Notes: generated from the letters alone by a model not told the origin. A DNA stretch of 64,000 nucleotides from Aestuariivita boseongensis (GCF_001262635.1 NZ_JXYH01000015.1:1-64000); one strand, 5' to 3'. Shown: positions 27,076 to 36,001, counted from the stretch's first letter. A program made the numbers and translations.

Positions 27076-27609
27076 CTAACCTTGAGGCGGACCCGCCCGC
27101 TTCATGAGAACCACAGGCACATCGTCATAGCGTGTCCTGCGGATCTCGCGATATCCAAGCGCATCCGCCAGGTTCAGCGAGCGTTCATTGGCCTCGGTAA
27201 TCACCGCGACCAGGGGCCCGTGCACAACCCGGTCGAACCAGTCATGGGCCGCCTGCGTCGCATCGCGCGCCAATCCCTGGCCCTGCGCCGCGCGCGCCAG
27301 TACCCAGCCGGCTTCGGGATAACTGTCGAAATCCTCGCCCAGATTGCGGTTGCGAAAGAAAAAACCCGTCTGCCCCACCATATGGCGGGATCGCGCCTCC
27401 CAGATCGCCCATTGGCCAAATCCCGTCATCTGCCAATGCCCGGCATTGCGCAAAAACACTTCCCAGCTTTCCGCGCGGCTGCGCGGGCCGGTGATTTCGG
27501 CGGTCACTTCGGGATCGGCCCAGATCTGGGCGAAACGATCGAAATCTTCGGGGCGCATCGGGCGCAGGCTGACCCGCGCGGTGTTGATAATGGGAATCGT
27601 ACGACTCAT
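27076..27609 (-). CDS. GNAT-family N-acetyltransferase (RimJ/RimL type)
   Basis: 177 aa from MSRTIPIINTARVSLRPM at 27609. Acetyl-CoA-dependent acyltransferase with the RimJ/L start (TARVSLRPMRPEDFDRFAQIW), an RxxGxA-like ARAAQGQGLARDATQAAHDW CoA loop and the terminal ALGYREIRRTRYDD. The substrate is unknown; this family includes ribosomal-protein N-terminal acetylases and drug acetylases. It lies between acpP and the HisA-like gene. The acpP terminator precedes it, so it may have its own promoter. Confidence 0.88.
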   Translation of the reverse strand: MSRTIPIINTARVSLRPMRPEDFDRFAQIWADPEVTAEITGPRSRAESWEVFLRNAGHWQMTGFGQWAIWEARSRHMVGQTGFFFRNRNLGEDFDSYPEAGWVLARAAQGQGLARDATQAAHDWFDRVVHGPLVAVITEANERSLNLADALGYREIRRTRYDDVPVVLMKRAGPPQG

Positions 27610-27680
27610 CGGGGGCGGGACCTGCTGCTCGGGATGTTTTTTTCCCAAACTGCGCCCGCTTCGCACCTTCGTGCAAGCCC

Positions 27681-27716
27681 AAAAGAAAACGGCGCCGCCC
27701 TGTTCGGGCAGCGCCG
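27681..27716 (-). terminator. Intrinsic terminator of acpP
   Basis: On the minus strand the order is GCGGCGCTGCCC, loop GAACA, GGGCGGCGCCG, then TTTTCTTTT, starting 24 bp after the acpP stop. The GC-rich stem has one mismatch and a clear T-tract, so this is a convincing terminator. Confidence 0.85.
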
Positions 27717-27740
27717 CAAAATCTTGTCGAAAACGCGGGC

Positions 27741-27974
27741 TTACGACGCGTCCGAGATGAACTTGACCGCATCACCGAAGGTTTGGATGGTTTCGGCTGC
27801 GTCGTCCGGGATCTCGATGCCGAACTCTTCTTCGAACGCCATAACCAGTTCAACGGTGTCAAGGCTGTCTGCGCCCAGGTCGTCGATAAAGGACGCGTTT
27901 TCCGTCACTTTGTCTTCTTCAACACCCAGGTGCTCTACAACGATCTTTTTCACGCGGTCTGCGACGTCGCTCAT
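27741..27974 (-). CDS. acpP: Acyl carrier protein
   Basis: 77 aa acidic carrier of growing fatty acyl chains. The phosphopantetheine Ser is in [20 protein letters not shown] (DSL motif, about residue 37), followed by [18 protein letters not shown]. Typical length and charge. It follows fabG after 200 bp and ends in its own terminator, consistent with the high, separately tuned expression usual for acpP. Confidence 0.98.
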   Translation of the reverse strand: MSDVADRVKKIVVEHLGVEEDKVTENASFIDDLGADSLDTVELVMAFEEEFGIEIPDDAAETIQTFGDAVKFISDAS

Positions 27975-28173
27975 ATCTGTTCCTCACGTCTTCCGGGCCG
28001 TTGGCCCAAATTATGCCCTTGCCCACTTGGGGTGGCGTGGTTGGTGCCCGTTGCCGGGCGGCTCATCCCCAGTCGGGGCTGCGGATGGACAGGTCCCCCG
28101 CTGAAATGTGCGCCGCCTATAGCACAGACGGCGTCAATGGCAAACGCTTTCACGTCATGTCGCGCTCGCCGCG

Positions 28174-28911
28174 TCACAACATGGCCATGCCGCCATTCAC
28201 GTGCAAGGTCGTCCCAGTGACATAAGCGGCCTCGGGCGCGCTAAGGTACAGAACTGCCGCAGCAATTTCCTCTGGCGTGCCCATCCGCCCCGAAGGGATC
28301 TGCGTCAGGATCGCCGATTTCTGATCATCGGTCAGCTTGTCGGTCATGGCTGTCTCGATAAAGCCCGGAGCGACCGCATTTACCGTGATTCCCCGGCTGG
28401 CCACCTCATAGGCCAGCGATTTCGACATGCCGACCATACCGGCCTTGGCCGCCGCATAGTTGCCCTGCCCCGGATTGCCGGTTGCGCCCACCACGGAAGA
28501 GATATTCACGATCCGGCCCCAGCGCGCCTTCATCATGCCGCGCAGCACGCCTTTGCACAGCTTGAACGTGGCCGTCAGGTTCACGTCCAGCACGCTTTGC
28601 CATTCTTCGTCCGACATGCGCATGAACAGGTTGTCGCGCGTGATCCCGGCATTGTTGACCAGAATATCCACGCTGCCCATCGCCTCGGCCGCCTGTTTCG
28701 GCAGTGCGTCCACCGCCTCGGCATCGCTGAGGTTGCAGGGCAGCACATGCGCCCGTTCGCCCAGTTCGGCGGCCAGAGCTTCCAGCGGCTCAACCCTGGT
28801 GCCGGACAGACCCACAGTGGCGCCCGCTGCGTGAAGCGAGCGTGCGATCGCGGCCCCGATGCCGCCCGACGCGCCAGTGACCAGCGCGTTTTTTCCTGTC
28901 AGATCAAACAT
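28174..28911 (-). CDS. fabG: 3-oxoacyl-ACP reductase
   Basis: 245 aa short-chain dehydrogenase that reduces 3-ketoacyl-ACP with NADPH. The Rossmann start is ALVTGASGGIGAAIA, then LVNNAGITRDNLFMRM, the catalytic Ser in INISSVVGATGNPGQ, Tyr and Lys in GNYAAAKAGMVG (YxxxK), and the conserved end YVTGTTLHVNGGMAM. It is 9 bp downstream of fabD and certainly co-transcribed. Confidence 0.97.
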   Translation of the reverse strand: MFDLTGKNALVTGASGGIGAAIARSLHAAGATVGLSGTRVEPLEALAAELGERAHVLPCNLSDAEAVDALPKQAAEAMGSVDILVNNAGITRDNLFMRMSDEEWQSVLDVNLTATFKLCKGVLRGMMKARWGRIVNISSVVGATGNPGQGNYAAAKAGMVGMSKSLAYEVASRGITVNAVAPGFIETAMTDKLTDDQKSAILTQIPSGRMGTPEEIAAAVLYLSAPEAAYVTGTTLHVNGGMAML

Positions 28912-28920
28912 ATCCGTCCC

Positions 28921-29859
28921 CTATTTTATGCTTTCTGCGGCTGCCTGCACATCGGCGGGCGTTGCGATATTCTGTGTGGCAATCTCACGGTCGATGCGCC
29001 GGACCATGCCGCTCAGCGCTTTGCCTGCGCCGATCTCCCAGATCTCGGTGACGCCTTGGGCGCCCATCTCGATCACGCTTTCACGCCAGCGCACGGCGCC
29101 GGTGATCTGTTCGACCAGCAGGCTACGAATGCGATCAGGATCGCTTTCCGGCGCGGCCAGCACATTGGCGATCACCGGAACGGCCGGCGCGTTGATCTGC
29201 ACGGTGCTTAAGGCTTCGGCCATAACTTCGGCGGCCGGAGCCATCAGGGCGCAATGGAAAGGAGCGCTGACGGGAAGCAGGACCGCGCGTTTGGCGCCCT
29301 TCGCCTTGGCGATTTCAATGGCGCGTTCGACGGCCTCCTTGTGGCCCGACACGACGACTTGCGCCGGATCGTTGTCATTGGCGGCCTGACACACCTGATC
29401 GCCTGCCGCTTCTTCGGCAACAGCGCGTACCGCATCCAGATCCAGCCCCAGCAAAGCGGCCATCGCACCCACACCGACAGGCACGGCCTCTTGCATGGCC
29501 TGCCCACGGGCGCGCAGCAAACGCGCCGCGTCCGAGACGCTCAGCGCTCCCGCCGCCGCAAGCGCGGAGTATTCGCCCAGCGAATGCCCCGCCACGAAAC
29601 TGGCAGCGTCGATGCCCACGCCTTCCGCCTCCAGCGCGCGCATCGCGGCCATGGAGGTCGCCATCAGCACGGGTTGCGCATTCTGGGTCAGCGTCAGCGT
29701 CTCGATATCGCCGTCCCAGATCAGCCCGCTCAGGCTTTCGCCCAGTGCGTCGTCGACCTCTTCGAACACCGCGCGTGCCGCCGGATAGGCGTCGGCCAGT
29801 TCCTTGCCCATCCCGATCGTCTGCGCGCCCTGCCCTGGGAACACAAAAGCTCTGCTCAT
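28921..29859 (-). CDS. fabD: Malonyl-CoA:ACP transacylase
   Basis: 312 aa from MSRAFVFPGQGAQTIGMG at 29859, with GGGAGG six bases upstream; longer readings are not family-like. The catalytic Ser is in VAGHSLGEYSALAAAG (about residue 91) and the His in LPVSAPFHCALM. It supplies malonyl-ACP. It is first in the fabD-fabG-acpP unit, and the promoter should lie in the 159-bp divergent gap to the cytochrome gene. Confidence 0.97.
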   Translation of the reverse strand: MSRAFVFPGQGAQTIGMGKELADAYPAARAVFEEVDDALGESLSGLIWDGDIETLTLTQNAQPVLMATSMAAMRALEAEGVGIDAASFVAGHSLGEYSALAAAGALSVSDAARLLRARGQAMQEAVPVGVGAMAALLGLDLDAVRAVAEEAAGDQVCQAANDNDPAQVVVSGHKEAVERAIEIAKAKGAKRAVLLPVSAPFHCALMAPAAEVMAEALSTVQINAPAVPVIANVLAAPESDPDRIRSLLVEQITGAVRWRESVIEMGAQGVTEIWEIGAGKALSGMVRRIDREIATQNIATPADVQAAAESIK

Positions 29860-30018
29860 CTCAATCCTCCCGAGTGTTTCCCAGTGGCATAGCTTTTGCC
29901 GGCTCAAAGGGCAACGCCCGGCGCGGCTGTGCACTGCTGCGCTTTGTCTGTGCAGCCATTGCGTTTGCGCTGGCGCATGCGCGTCTTACACTCTGCCCAT
30001 CAAGAAACGGAGCGCGCG

Positions 30019-31221
30019 ATGAGCCTGGCCAACACGAAAACCCATTACGGTGGTATCACCAAGACCTTCCACTGGCTGACGGCCCTTCTGATTCTGACAG
30101 CGATTCCGCTGGGCTGGTATGCCAACCAGCTGCCTTATGACACCTCGGATCAGCTGGCGCAGAAGGCCTTCGTGTTCTCCATGCACAAGACCATCGGCAT
30201 TGCCGCCTTCGTTGTAGCACTGCTGCGCATTCTGTGGGCGCTGACACAGCCCAAACCCTATCTGCTCAACGCCGAAAAACCGGCCGAGGCGCGCCTGGCC
30301 GAAACCGTGCACTGGTTGCTTTACGGGTCTCTCCTGTTGGTCCCTCTCACCGGGTGGATCCACCATGCCTCAAGCTCGGGCTTTGCGCCGATCTGGTGGC
30401 CCTTCGGCCAGGACCTGCCCTTCGTCCCAAAGGACGAAGCGCTGTCATCGCTGTTTGCGGGGCTGCATATCGTCACCAAATGGGTGCTGATCGGAGCCAT
30501 CGGCTTTCACATCGCAGGCGCACTGAAACACCATGTGATCGACCGCGACGCCACGCTGCGGCGCATGCTGCCCGGCCGTCCCGATATCCCCCCGCTTGCG
30601 CCCGCCGATCACGCGGCATCGCCCTTCATCGCCGCGCTGGGCATCTGGGCCGCCGCAATTGGCCTGGGCGCCGCAACCGGCAGCTATGACGGCCACGAAG
30701 AGGGTCTGCCCCAAGCCGCCGCATTGGAGGAGGTCGACACGGACTGGGCCGTGCAAGACGGCACGCTTTCTATTGCCGTCACGCAGCTGGGCAGCACGGT
30801 CGAGGGCAGCTTTGCCGACTGGACCGCCGCGATTTCCTTTGAACCGCGCGACACCCCCGGCCCGGCCGGATCGGTAGAGGTGACAGTCTCCATCGGGTCT
30901 CTCACGCTGGGCTCGGTCACCAGTCAGGCTCTGGGCGCGGAATTCTTCGCCGCCGACACCTTTCCCACAGCCACCCTGAACGGAGAGATCCTGCGCACCG
31001 ACACCGGCTATGTCGTCGAAGGCCCTTTGACGATCCGCGATCAATCGGTGCCGATCACCATGCCCTTCACGGTCGAGATTGCCGATGGTGTCGCCACAGC
31101 ATCGGGCGGCCTTGCCGTCAATCGTTTGGATTTCGGGGTCGGCACGGCCTATCCCGACGAAAGCTCAGTCGGGTTTGGTGTCGACGTCACGTTCCAACTG
31201 ACGGCCAGCCGACAGCAATAA
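30019..31221 (+). CDS. Cytochrome b561-YceI fusion protein
   Basis: 400 aa from MSLANTKTHYGGITKTFHWL at 30019, with GGAG upstream. Residues 1-185 are a di-heme b561 module: four membrane spans with His ligands in TFHWLTALL, FSMHKTIGIAA, TVHWLLYGS and GLHIVTKWVLIGAIGFHIAGALKH. A fifth hydrophobic segment (SPFIAALGIWAAAIGLGAATG) leads into a periplasmic YceI-type lipocalin-like beta barrel (about 235-400, DWAVQDGTLSIAVTQLGSTVEGSF split, ITMPFTVEIADG, LDFGVGTAYPDESSVGF). Such fusions probably carry electrons between quinones and a bound isoprenoid; that role is inference. Confidence 0.9.
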   Translation: MSLANTKTHYGGITKTFHWLTALLILTAIPLGWYANQLPYDTSDQLAQKAFVFSMHKTIGIAAFVVALLRILWALTQPKPYLLNAEKPAEARLAETVHWLLYGSLLLVPLTGWIHHASSSGFAPIWWPFGQDLPFVPKDEALSSLFAGLHIVTKWVLIGAIGFHIAGALKHHVIDRDATLRRMLPGRPDIPPLAPADHAASPFIAALGIWAAAIGLGAATGSYDGHEEGLPQAAALEEVDTDWAVQDGTLSIAVTQLGSTVEGSFADWTAAISFEPRDTPGPAGSVEVTVSIGSLTLGSVTSQALGAEFFAADTFPTATLNGEILRTDTGYVVEGPLTIRDQSVPITMPFTVEIADGVATASGGLAVNRLDFGVGTAYPDESSVGFGVDVTFQLTASRQQ

Positions 31222-31309
31222 AGCCCGCGGTAATTGATACAAGTCAATGGCACCGTTGTTTCGACAGCCCAAACTGCTTGTATCGAGAGCAATGATTTGG
31301 AAAACCGAA

Positions 31310-31501
31310 ATGCGTAAATTGATCAGCCTGACTGTCTTGATCTCGGGCCTTGGCCTGTCTGCTTGTTCTGGGAACGACTCGAAAATGGAACGTGCCGTGG
31401 TGGGGGCCGTGATCGGCTGCGCTGCGGGCGAAGTACTGGTGGATGGGCGCTGCGTAGAAGGCGCGCTTGTTGGTGCAGGCGTCGGCGTTCTGACCGACTA
31501 A
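31310..31501 (+). CDS. Small lipoprotein
   Basis: 63 aa from MRKLISLTVLISGLGLSAC at 31310, with the lipobox LSAC at residues 16-19, so the mature form is only about 45 residues. The mature part has a glycine-zipper-like stretch (AVVGAVIGCAAGEVLVDGRC; EGALVGAGVGVLTD), as in osmotic or envelope stress lipoproteins. An in-frame ATG at 31247 would hide the signal and is rejected. It ends at a strong bidirectional terminator. Confidence 0.75.
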   Translation: MRKLISLTVLISGLGLSACSGNDSKMERAVVGAVIGCAAGEVLVDGRCVEGALVGAGVGVLTD

Positions 31502-31530
31502 TACCCGCGTCCTGACCCGGTCACACAAAA

Positions 31531-31566
31531 AAAAACCGCCGCCCCATTTCGGGACGGCGGTTATAT
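31531..31566. terminator. Bidirectional terminator between lipoprotein and yceI genes
   Basis: AACCGCCGCCCC, loop, GGGACGGCGGTT with one mismatch (31534-31562). A run of nine A on the left serves as the T-tract for the minus-strand yceI message, and TTATATGTTT follows on the right. It separates the converging units. Confidence 0.88.
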
Positions 31567-31599
31567 GTTTGTGCCGAAAGCTGCCGGCGGCATAGCGAC

Positions 31600-32187
31600 T
31601 TAGTTGTCGGTGGCCTGCCAGGCTTCCAGCGAAATGGTCACTTGCACCTCGTCACCGACTGCCGGCGCGAAGGCGCCCAGGCCGAAATCCGACCGCATCA
31701 GCGTCGTGGTCGCATTCAGACCCAACGTGTCCACGCCCTGTTTCGGCCCAAAGGGATACGCGCCACGCTGGTTCAGCGTGGTTTCCAGAACAACGGATTT
31801 GGTCACGTCGTTCATGGTCAGATCGCCGGTGATCAGCGCAGTGTTGTCGCCCGTCACTTCAATCCCGGTCGAGGTGAAAGAGACCATGTCCCCCTCTTCC
31901 GCGCCAAAGAAATCGCCGGACATGAAATGCGCCTCGCGCGCTTCCCAGCCCGTGAACATGCTCATCACCGGCATGGACACGCTCACGCTGGAATTTGCGG
32001 GGTTTTCCTCGTCAAACATGATCTCGCCTCCAAAGCCCGAGAACATGCCGGTCGTGGTGGAAAAGCCCAGGTGATTATAGCTGAAAACAACCTGAGTATG
32101 GCTGGGGTCGAGTTCGTATTTGACCGCGTCGGCGGCAGCGGCGGTCGCACCAGCGGCGATAGCAGCGGCGAGGAAAAGATGTTTCAT
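31600..32187 (-). CDS. YceI-family periplasmic protein
   Basis: 195 aa from MKHLFLAAAIAAGATAAAADA at 32187, with a clear Sec signal (cleavage near residue 19). The lipocalin-like YceI barrel follows: VKYELDPSHTQVVFSYNHLGFS, ITGDLTMNDVTKSVVLE, MRSDFGLGAFAPAVGDEVQ and the terminal ISLEAW. Members bind polyisoprenoids. It converges on the b561-YceI fusion and lipoprotein genes, so this locus has two YceI domains on separate transcripts. Confidence 0.94.
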   Translation of the reverse strand: MKHLFLAAAIAAGATAAAADAVKYELDPSHTQVVFSYNHLGFSTTTGMFSGFGGEIMFDEENPANSSVSVSMPVMSMFTGWEAREAHFMSGDFFGAEEGDMVSFTSTGIEVTGDNTALITGDLTMNDVTKSVVLETTLNQRGAYPFGPKQGVDTLGLNATTTLMRSDFGLGAFAPAVGDEVQVTISLEAWQATDN

Positions 32188-32299
32188 GGTGGAAGGCTCC
32201 GTGGTTGGACAAACGATTAAACCTAATGTGGGCCAGCCTGCCGTTTGGGCAACTGGCGAAAACTCACAATGTCTGTGGGATTCTGAACAGTGGCAGAAT

Positions 32300-32881
32300 T
32301 CAGCGCACCAGACTGCCCAGCTGCTGACGCAGCGCGTGGCGTGCTTCCTGATCAGCCAGCGGAATATTAAGCAGAACGCTGCCATCCACATCCCAGATCT
32401 CAAGCTGACGGGCGCGGATCTTGGCTGCGCCCAGCGTGTCATAGCTGCGACGCAAGACGGTCTGCGGCCGCCCGCGGTCGTTTTTCTGCAGGATGCGCAT
32501 CTCGCGGCGGATCGGGTCGAAATACACTTCGGGCTGCGCATAGACCTTGTTGCGCAGGATCAGCGCCATGCCGCAAAACGCAAAAAAGATAGACGCGCCC
32601 AGTTTGTAAAGCATCAACGCCGGATCGAGGTTCGAGCCGGGCAACAACCAAAGGCCGGGCGCGCACAGGATCAGCGCCGCGCCGGTAAAGCGCATGAACG
32701 CATGGACCAGCAAGCGGTTGCCTTCAAATCCCAGCTTGACCGGAACGTGATCGTCGAACCGCATCACAGGCGACGCGACAGGGAACAGGCTTTCCCGCAT
32801 TGCGGCCGAGAAAACGCCCGAGCGTTTTTGAGCCGCATCATCCTCGGACGCGGTCACGCCGCCGATTTGCGCGATGGTCAT
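32300..32881 (-). CDS. Hypothetical protein with two membrane spans
   Basis: 193 aa from MTIAQIGGVTASEDDAAQ at 32881; the longer open frame upstream is probably non-coding. Residues about 65-85 (HAFMRFTGAALILCAPGLWLL) and 95-115 (LMLYKLGASIFFAFCGMALIL) look membrane-spanning. The C-terminal cytoplasmic half (QPEVYFDPIRREMRILQKND, ARQLEIWDVDGSVLLNIPLAD) looks like a small beta-rich domain. I do not recognise the family. It is divergent from the rpsF operon, leaving a 269-bp regulatory gap. Confidence 0.7.
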   Translation of the reverse strand: MTIAQIGGVTASEDDAAQKRSGVFSAAMRESLFPVASPVMRFDDHVPVKLGFEGNRLLVHAFMRFTGAALILCAPGLWLLPGSNLDPALMLYKLGASIFFAFCGMALILRNKVYAQPEVYFDPIRREMRILQKNDRGRPQTVLRRSYDTLGAAKIRARQLEIWDVDGSVLLNIPLADQEARHALRQQLGSLVR

Positions 32882-33150
32882 GGTTGCAAGTCCCGTTCTA
32901 TCCCAGTGCGAATTTTTTCGTCGCGTTGACACTCGCCAGCGTTGTCGACGATCACGGCAGCATTGTGGCAGCGGCGGGGAATTGCGCGGGCACAGCCCGT
33001 TGGGGCCTGCCAGGGCTTGCGCGAAGGGCCAAAGAGTGTATACGGGCGGCTCTTCCGCAGAATTTCGAACCGCGCAGTCTCTCGTGGTGGGGCAGCGGAA
33101 GATCAAACGCCCTGCCTTTGAAATGCGCCTTGATAGAAACAGGAGTACGC

Positions 33151-33507
33151 ATGCCACTCTATGAGCATGTCTTTATTGCGCGTCAGGACCTGTCCAACAC
33201 GCAAGCCGAAGGCCTTATTGAACATTTTGGTGCCGTTCTGTCCGACAATGGCGGGAAGCTGGTCGAACATGAATACTGGGGCGTCAAGACGATGGCCTAC
33301 AAGATCAACAAGAACCGCAAAGGCCACTATGCCTTTCTGAAGACCGATGCCCCCGCGCCGGCCGTTCAGGAGATGGAGCGCCTGATGCGCCTGCACGACG
33401 ACGTTATGCGCGTTCTGACCATCAAGGTTGACGAACACGAAGAAGGCCCGTCGGTGCAAATGCAAAAACGTGACGATCGTGGCGACCGCCGCGAGCGCCG
33501 CTCGTAA
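33151..33507 (+). CDS. rpsF: 30S ribosomal protein S6
   Basis: 118 aa from MPLYEHVFIARQDLS at 33151, with AGGAG upstream. Canonical S6 segments are YEHVFIARQDLSN, YWGVKTMAYKINKNRKGHY and a basic C-terminal tail (QKRDDRGDRRERRS). It binds S18 on the 30S platform. It is first of rpsF-rpsR-rplI. The 269-bp leader upstream may carry the S6:S18 autoregulatory RNA found in many bacteria, but I could not identify its structure. Confidence 0.98.
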   Translation: MPLYEHVFIARQDLSNTQAEGLIEHFGAVLSDNGGKLVEHEYWGVKTMAYKINKNRKGHYAFLKTDAPAPAVQEMERLMRLHDDVMRVLTIKVDEHEEGPSVQMQKRDDRGDRRERRS

Positions 33508-33532
33508 TCGCATCAGGAAAGGACGCTAAACC

Positions 33533-33760
33533 ATGGCTGCAAAACCATTTTTCCGCCGTCGCAAAGTCTGCCCTTTCTCGGGCGATAACGCGCCGAAGAT
33601 CGACTACAAGGACACGCGCCTGCTGCAACGCTACATCTCGGAGCGCGGCAAGATCGTTCCTTCGCGCATCACCGCCGTTTCGGCCAAGAAGCAACGCGAA
33701 CTGGCCCGCGCAATCAAACGCGCGCGCTTCCTGGCGCTGCTGCCCTACGCCGTGAAATAA
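33533..33760 (+). CDS. rpsR: 30S ribosomal protein S18
   Basis: 75 aa basic protein with the invariant segments [49 protein letters not shown] and [11 protein letters not shown]. It partners S6. It lies 25 bp after rpsF and 12 bp before rplI, with AGGAAAGGA upstream. Confidence 0.98.
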   Translation: MAAKPFFRRRKVCPFSGDNAPKIDYKDTRLLQRYISERGKIVPSRITAVSAKKQRELARAIKRARFLALLPYAVK

Positions 33761-33772
33761 GGAGAGAGACTG

Positions 33773-34417
33773 ATGCAAGTTATCCTTCTTGAACGTGTGG
33801 CCAAGCTGGGCCAGATGGGCGACGTCGTCGACGTGAAGCCCGGCTATGCACGCAACTACCTCCTGCCCCAGGGCAAAGCGCTGTCGGCATCGGAAGCAAA
33901 TATCGCAAGCTTTGAAACCCAGAAAGCGCAGCTGGAAGCGCGCAACCTGGAAACGCGCAAGGAAGCCGAAGCGCTGGGCAACCGTCTGGACGGGCAGCAA
34001 TTCGTCGTGATTCGCCAGGCATCGGATGGCGGCAACCTTTACGGTTCGGTCACCCCCCGTGACGCGGCCGACGCCGCAACCGAGGCGGGCTTCACCGTGG
34101 ATCGCAAGCAGGTCATCATCCCCCAGCCGATCAAGGAACTGGGTCTGCACGCTGTATCGGTCACCCTGCACCCCGAAGTTGAGGTCGAAATGATCCTCAA
34201 TGTGGCGCGTTCGCCGGAAGAGGCGGATCTGCAGGCTTCGGGCAAAACCATCCAGGAGCTGGCCGCCGAGGAAGAGGCCGAGGCCGAATTCGAGATTGCC
34301 GAGCTCTTTGACGATATCGGCGCAGCGGAGCTGGATGAGCTGGAAGACGAAGTGGCCCCGGCCGCCGAGGAAAACACCCCGGCCGAGGACGCTGAAGAGG
34401 AAGAGCCCAAGGCATAA
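33773..34417 (+). CDS. rplI: 50S ribosomal protein L9 with acidic C-terminal extension
   Basis: 214 aa. The N-terminal L9 domain ([33 protein letters not shown] in two parts) is followed by the long connecting helix and the C-terminal domain ending near residue 150 ([19 protein letters not shown]). About 60 further residues are strongly acidic ([35 protein letters not shown]). E. coli L9 is 149 aa, so this tail is an extension of the kind seen in alphaproteobacteria. A strong terminator follows. Confidence 0.97.
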   Translation: MQVILLERVAKLGQMGDVVDVKPGYARNYLLPQGKALSASEANIASFETQKAQLEARNLETRKEAEALGNRLDGQQFVVIRQASDGGNLYGSVTPRDAADAATEAGFTVDRKQVIIPQPIKELGLHAVSVTLHPEVEVEMILNVARSPEEADLQASGKTIQELAAEEEAEAEFEIAELFDDIGAAELDELEDEVAPAAEENTPAEDAEEEEPKA

Positions 34418-34445
34418 GCCAAAAGGCAGTCTTTTTTCTGAATTA

Positions 34446-34475
34446 GGGCCGCACCCATCCCGGTGCGGCCCTTTT
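34446..34475 (+). terminator. Terminator of the rpsF-rpsR-rplI operon
   Basis: GGGCCGCACC (34446-34455), loop CATCCC, GGTGCGGCCC (34462-34471), then TTTTCATTT. A perfect 10-bp stem with a T-tract, 29 bp after rplI. Confidence 0.93.
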
Positions 34476-34547
34476 CATTTGGCGGTGTTTCGCTTGCGGC
34501 TGGAACGCCCCCTTGCACGGTCTGACGAAGCGGCTTTTAGTACCCAC

Positions 34548-35027
34548 ATGACCGCCTTGTCCCGACGCCTTTTCATCGCCCTGTCTGCACCCTCTCTCAT
34601 GGCCTGCGGGCGACCCGACGCGCCGCCGACGGCCGCGCGCGCAGTTCTTGAGCCGCCGCTATACCCCAATGAAACGCCCGAACTGCGCGCCAAGATCAAC
34701 AAATGGGCCGATCACTATGAGGTGCCCCGCACATTGGTGCAGCGCGTGGTGATACGCGAAAGCACCCATCGGCCCTGGGCGCGCAACGGGCCATATATGG
34801 GTCTCATGCAGATCCATCCCAGAACTGCGCGGGGCATGGGCTTTACCGGCCCGAATGAGGCGCTGCTGGACGCAGATACCAACCTGAAATACGCGGTAAA
34901 ATACCTGCGGGGCGCATGGCTTGTTTCCGATGGGGACGAAGCAACCGCCGTGGGCTGGTACGCGCGCGGATATTATTACGAAGCCAAACGGCGCGGCCTT
35001 TTGGAAGAAACCGGCCTGAAAACCTGA
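34548..35027 (+). CDS. Lytic transglycosylase, SLT domain
   Basis: 159 aa from MTALSRRLFIALSAPSLMACG at 34548. The N-terminus looks like a lipoprotein signal (LMAC lipobox near residue 20), so it is probably membrane-anchored. The SLT domain shows the catalytic Glu in LVQRVVIRESTHRPWARNG, then GLMQIHPRTARGMGF and NLKYAVKYLRGAW. It cleaves peptidoglycan with 1,6-anhydro product. Short for the family: only the catalytic core remains, as in many alphaproteobacterial SLT proteins. Confidence 0.9.
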   Translation: MTALSRRLFIALSAPSLMACGRPDAPPTAARAVLEPPLYPNETPELRAKINKWADHYEVPRTLVQRVVIRESTHRPWARNGPYMGLMQIHPRTARGMGFTGPNEALLDADTNLKYAVKYLRGAWLVSDGDEATAVGWYARGYYYEAKRRGLLEETGLKT

Positions 35028-35125
35028 CAACCTTGCCAATTTGACCACAGGTAAGGAATTCCCGACCCGATCCGGCGGGGTTTTCATGCTAGTGTTACAA
35101 ATGATTAACTACCGGTGGGGACCGT

Positions 35126-36001
35126 GTGACACGCTTGATTAATGAAAAGCCGATGAACCCCGTTCTGCGCGCGCGCCTTGGCATGGCCAAGAATGCACAT
35201 CTGCGGCTGAGCGCCCTTCGCGCTGCGTTGCACACAATGGACACGATCAGCCGCACCGCCACCGGCCGCCCCTTCTTCGGCCTGCGCGAGAGCGAGGCCC
35301 TGATGGCCGAGATCGACGGGCTGACCGGCCCCGATCTGGTCGCAGCCCTTTTGGACAAGCGCGGCAAGACCCAGCTGGTCACCCGTGGCCAGGAACACGT
35401 CCCCGCCACAGGCCCCGCAATCATCGCCGCCACCCACCCCACCGGCATGTTCGATTACATCGCCCATGCGGGCGCGCTGCTGGAAAAGCGACGTGATCTG
35501 AAAGTGGTCGCCACGGCCGAAGCCAAACAATTTCTGAAAGATGACACCGTCGTGCCAGTCGAGGTCGACAAATCCTATCGGTCTACTTCCAGCCGGGCCA
35601 CTGTGCAGGCCATGGAGGCGCATCTGCACAATGGCGGCGCGCTTTTGGTCTTCGGATCGGGCCGTGTGTCCCACAAAGCCGCAGGCCAGCTGGTGGAGCC
35701 TGATTGGCGCGGCGGTGCAAGCCTTGTGTCACAGAATTGCAATGCCCCGCTGATCCCTGCGGCGCTGAACGCGCGCAATACGGATTATTACTATCGCCTG
35801 CGCGGATTGGCGCAAAAGCTCAGCTGGGATGAGCATGTGGGCGCCCTGTTCGGATCTGTACGCCATCTTGCGGAATTTCTGGAAAAACTGGGCGGGCGGT
35901 ATGAGCTGTCTTACGGTCACGCCATGGCGCCGGGCACAGCGCCCGAGGTTCTGAAATCTGCCGCCGAAGGGCTGGTGCCGGGCTTGTACCGTCAGGCCTG
36001 A
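35126..36001 (+). CDS. Lysophospholipid acyltransferase family protein
   Basis: 291 aa from a GTG at 35126; ATG at 35153 is the alternative. A PlsC-like fold is suggested by AIIAATHPTGMFDYIA (an HPTGxxD variant of the HX4D acyl-transfer motif), VVATAEAKQFLKDD and the acceptor motif ALLVFGSGRVSHKAAG. Near the C-terminus lies a SYGHAMAPGTAPEVLK segment. It probably acylates a lysolipid at the inner membrane, although no clear membrane span is present. The substrate cannot be told from sequence. Confidence 0.78.
   Translation: MTRLINEKPMNPVLRARLGMAKNAHLRLSALRAALHTMDTISRTATGRPFFGLRESEALMAEIDGLTGPDLVAALLDKRGKTQLVTRGQEHVPATGPAIIAATHPTGMFDYIAHAGALLEKRRDLKVVATAEAKQFLKDDTVVPVEVDKSYRSTSSRATVQAMEAHLHNGGALLVFGSGRVSHKAAGQLVEPDWRGGASLVSQNCNAPLIPAALNARNTDYYYRLRGLAQKLSWDEHVGALFGSVRHLAEFLEKLGGRYELSYGHAMAPGTAPEVLKSAAEGLVPGLYRQA

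Noticed and set aside
29896-30018. N-terminal extension of the b561-YceI protein
   Set aside because: The added residues precede a good GGAG site and ATG at 30019 and lie in the divergent promoter region.
35050-35095. Possible terminator after the lytic transglycosylase gene
   Set aside because: The GATCCGGCGGGGTTTT tract has a T-run, but its stem is short and imperfect.
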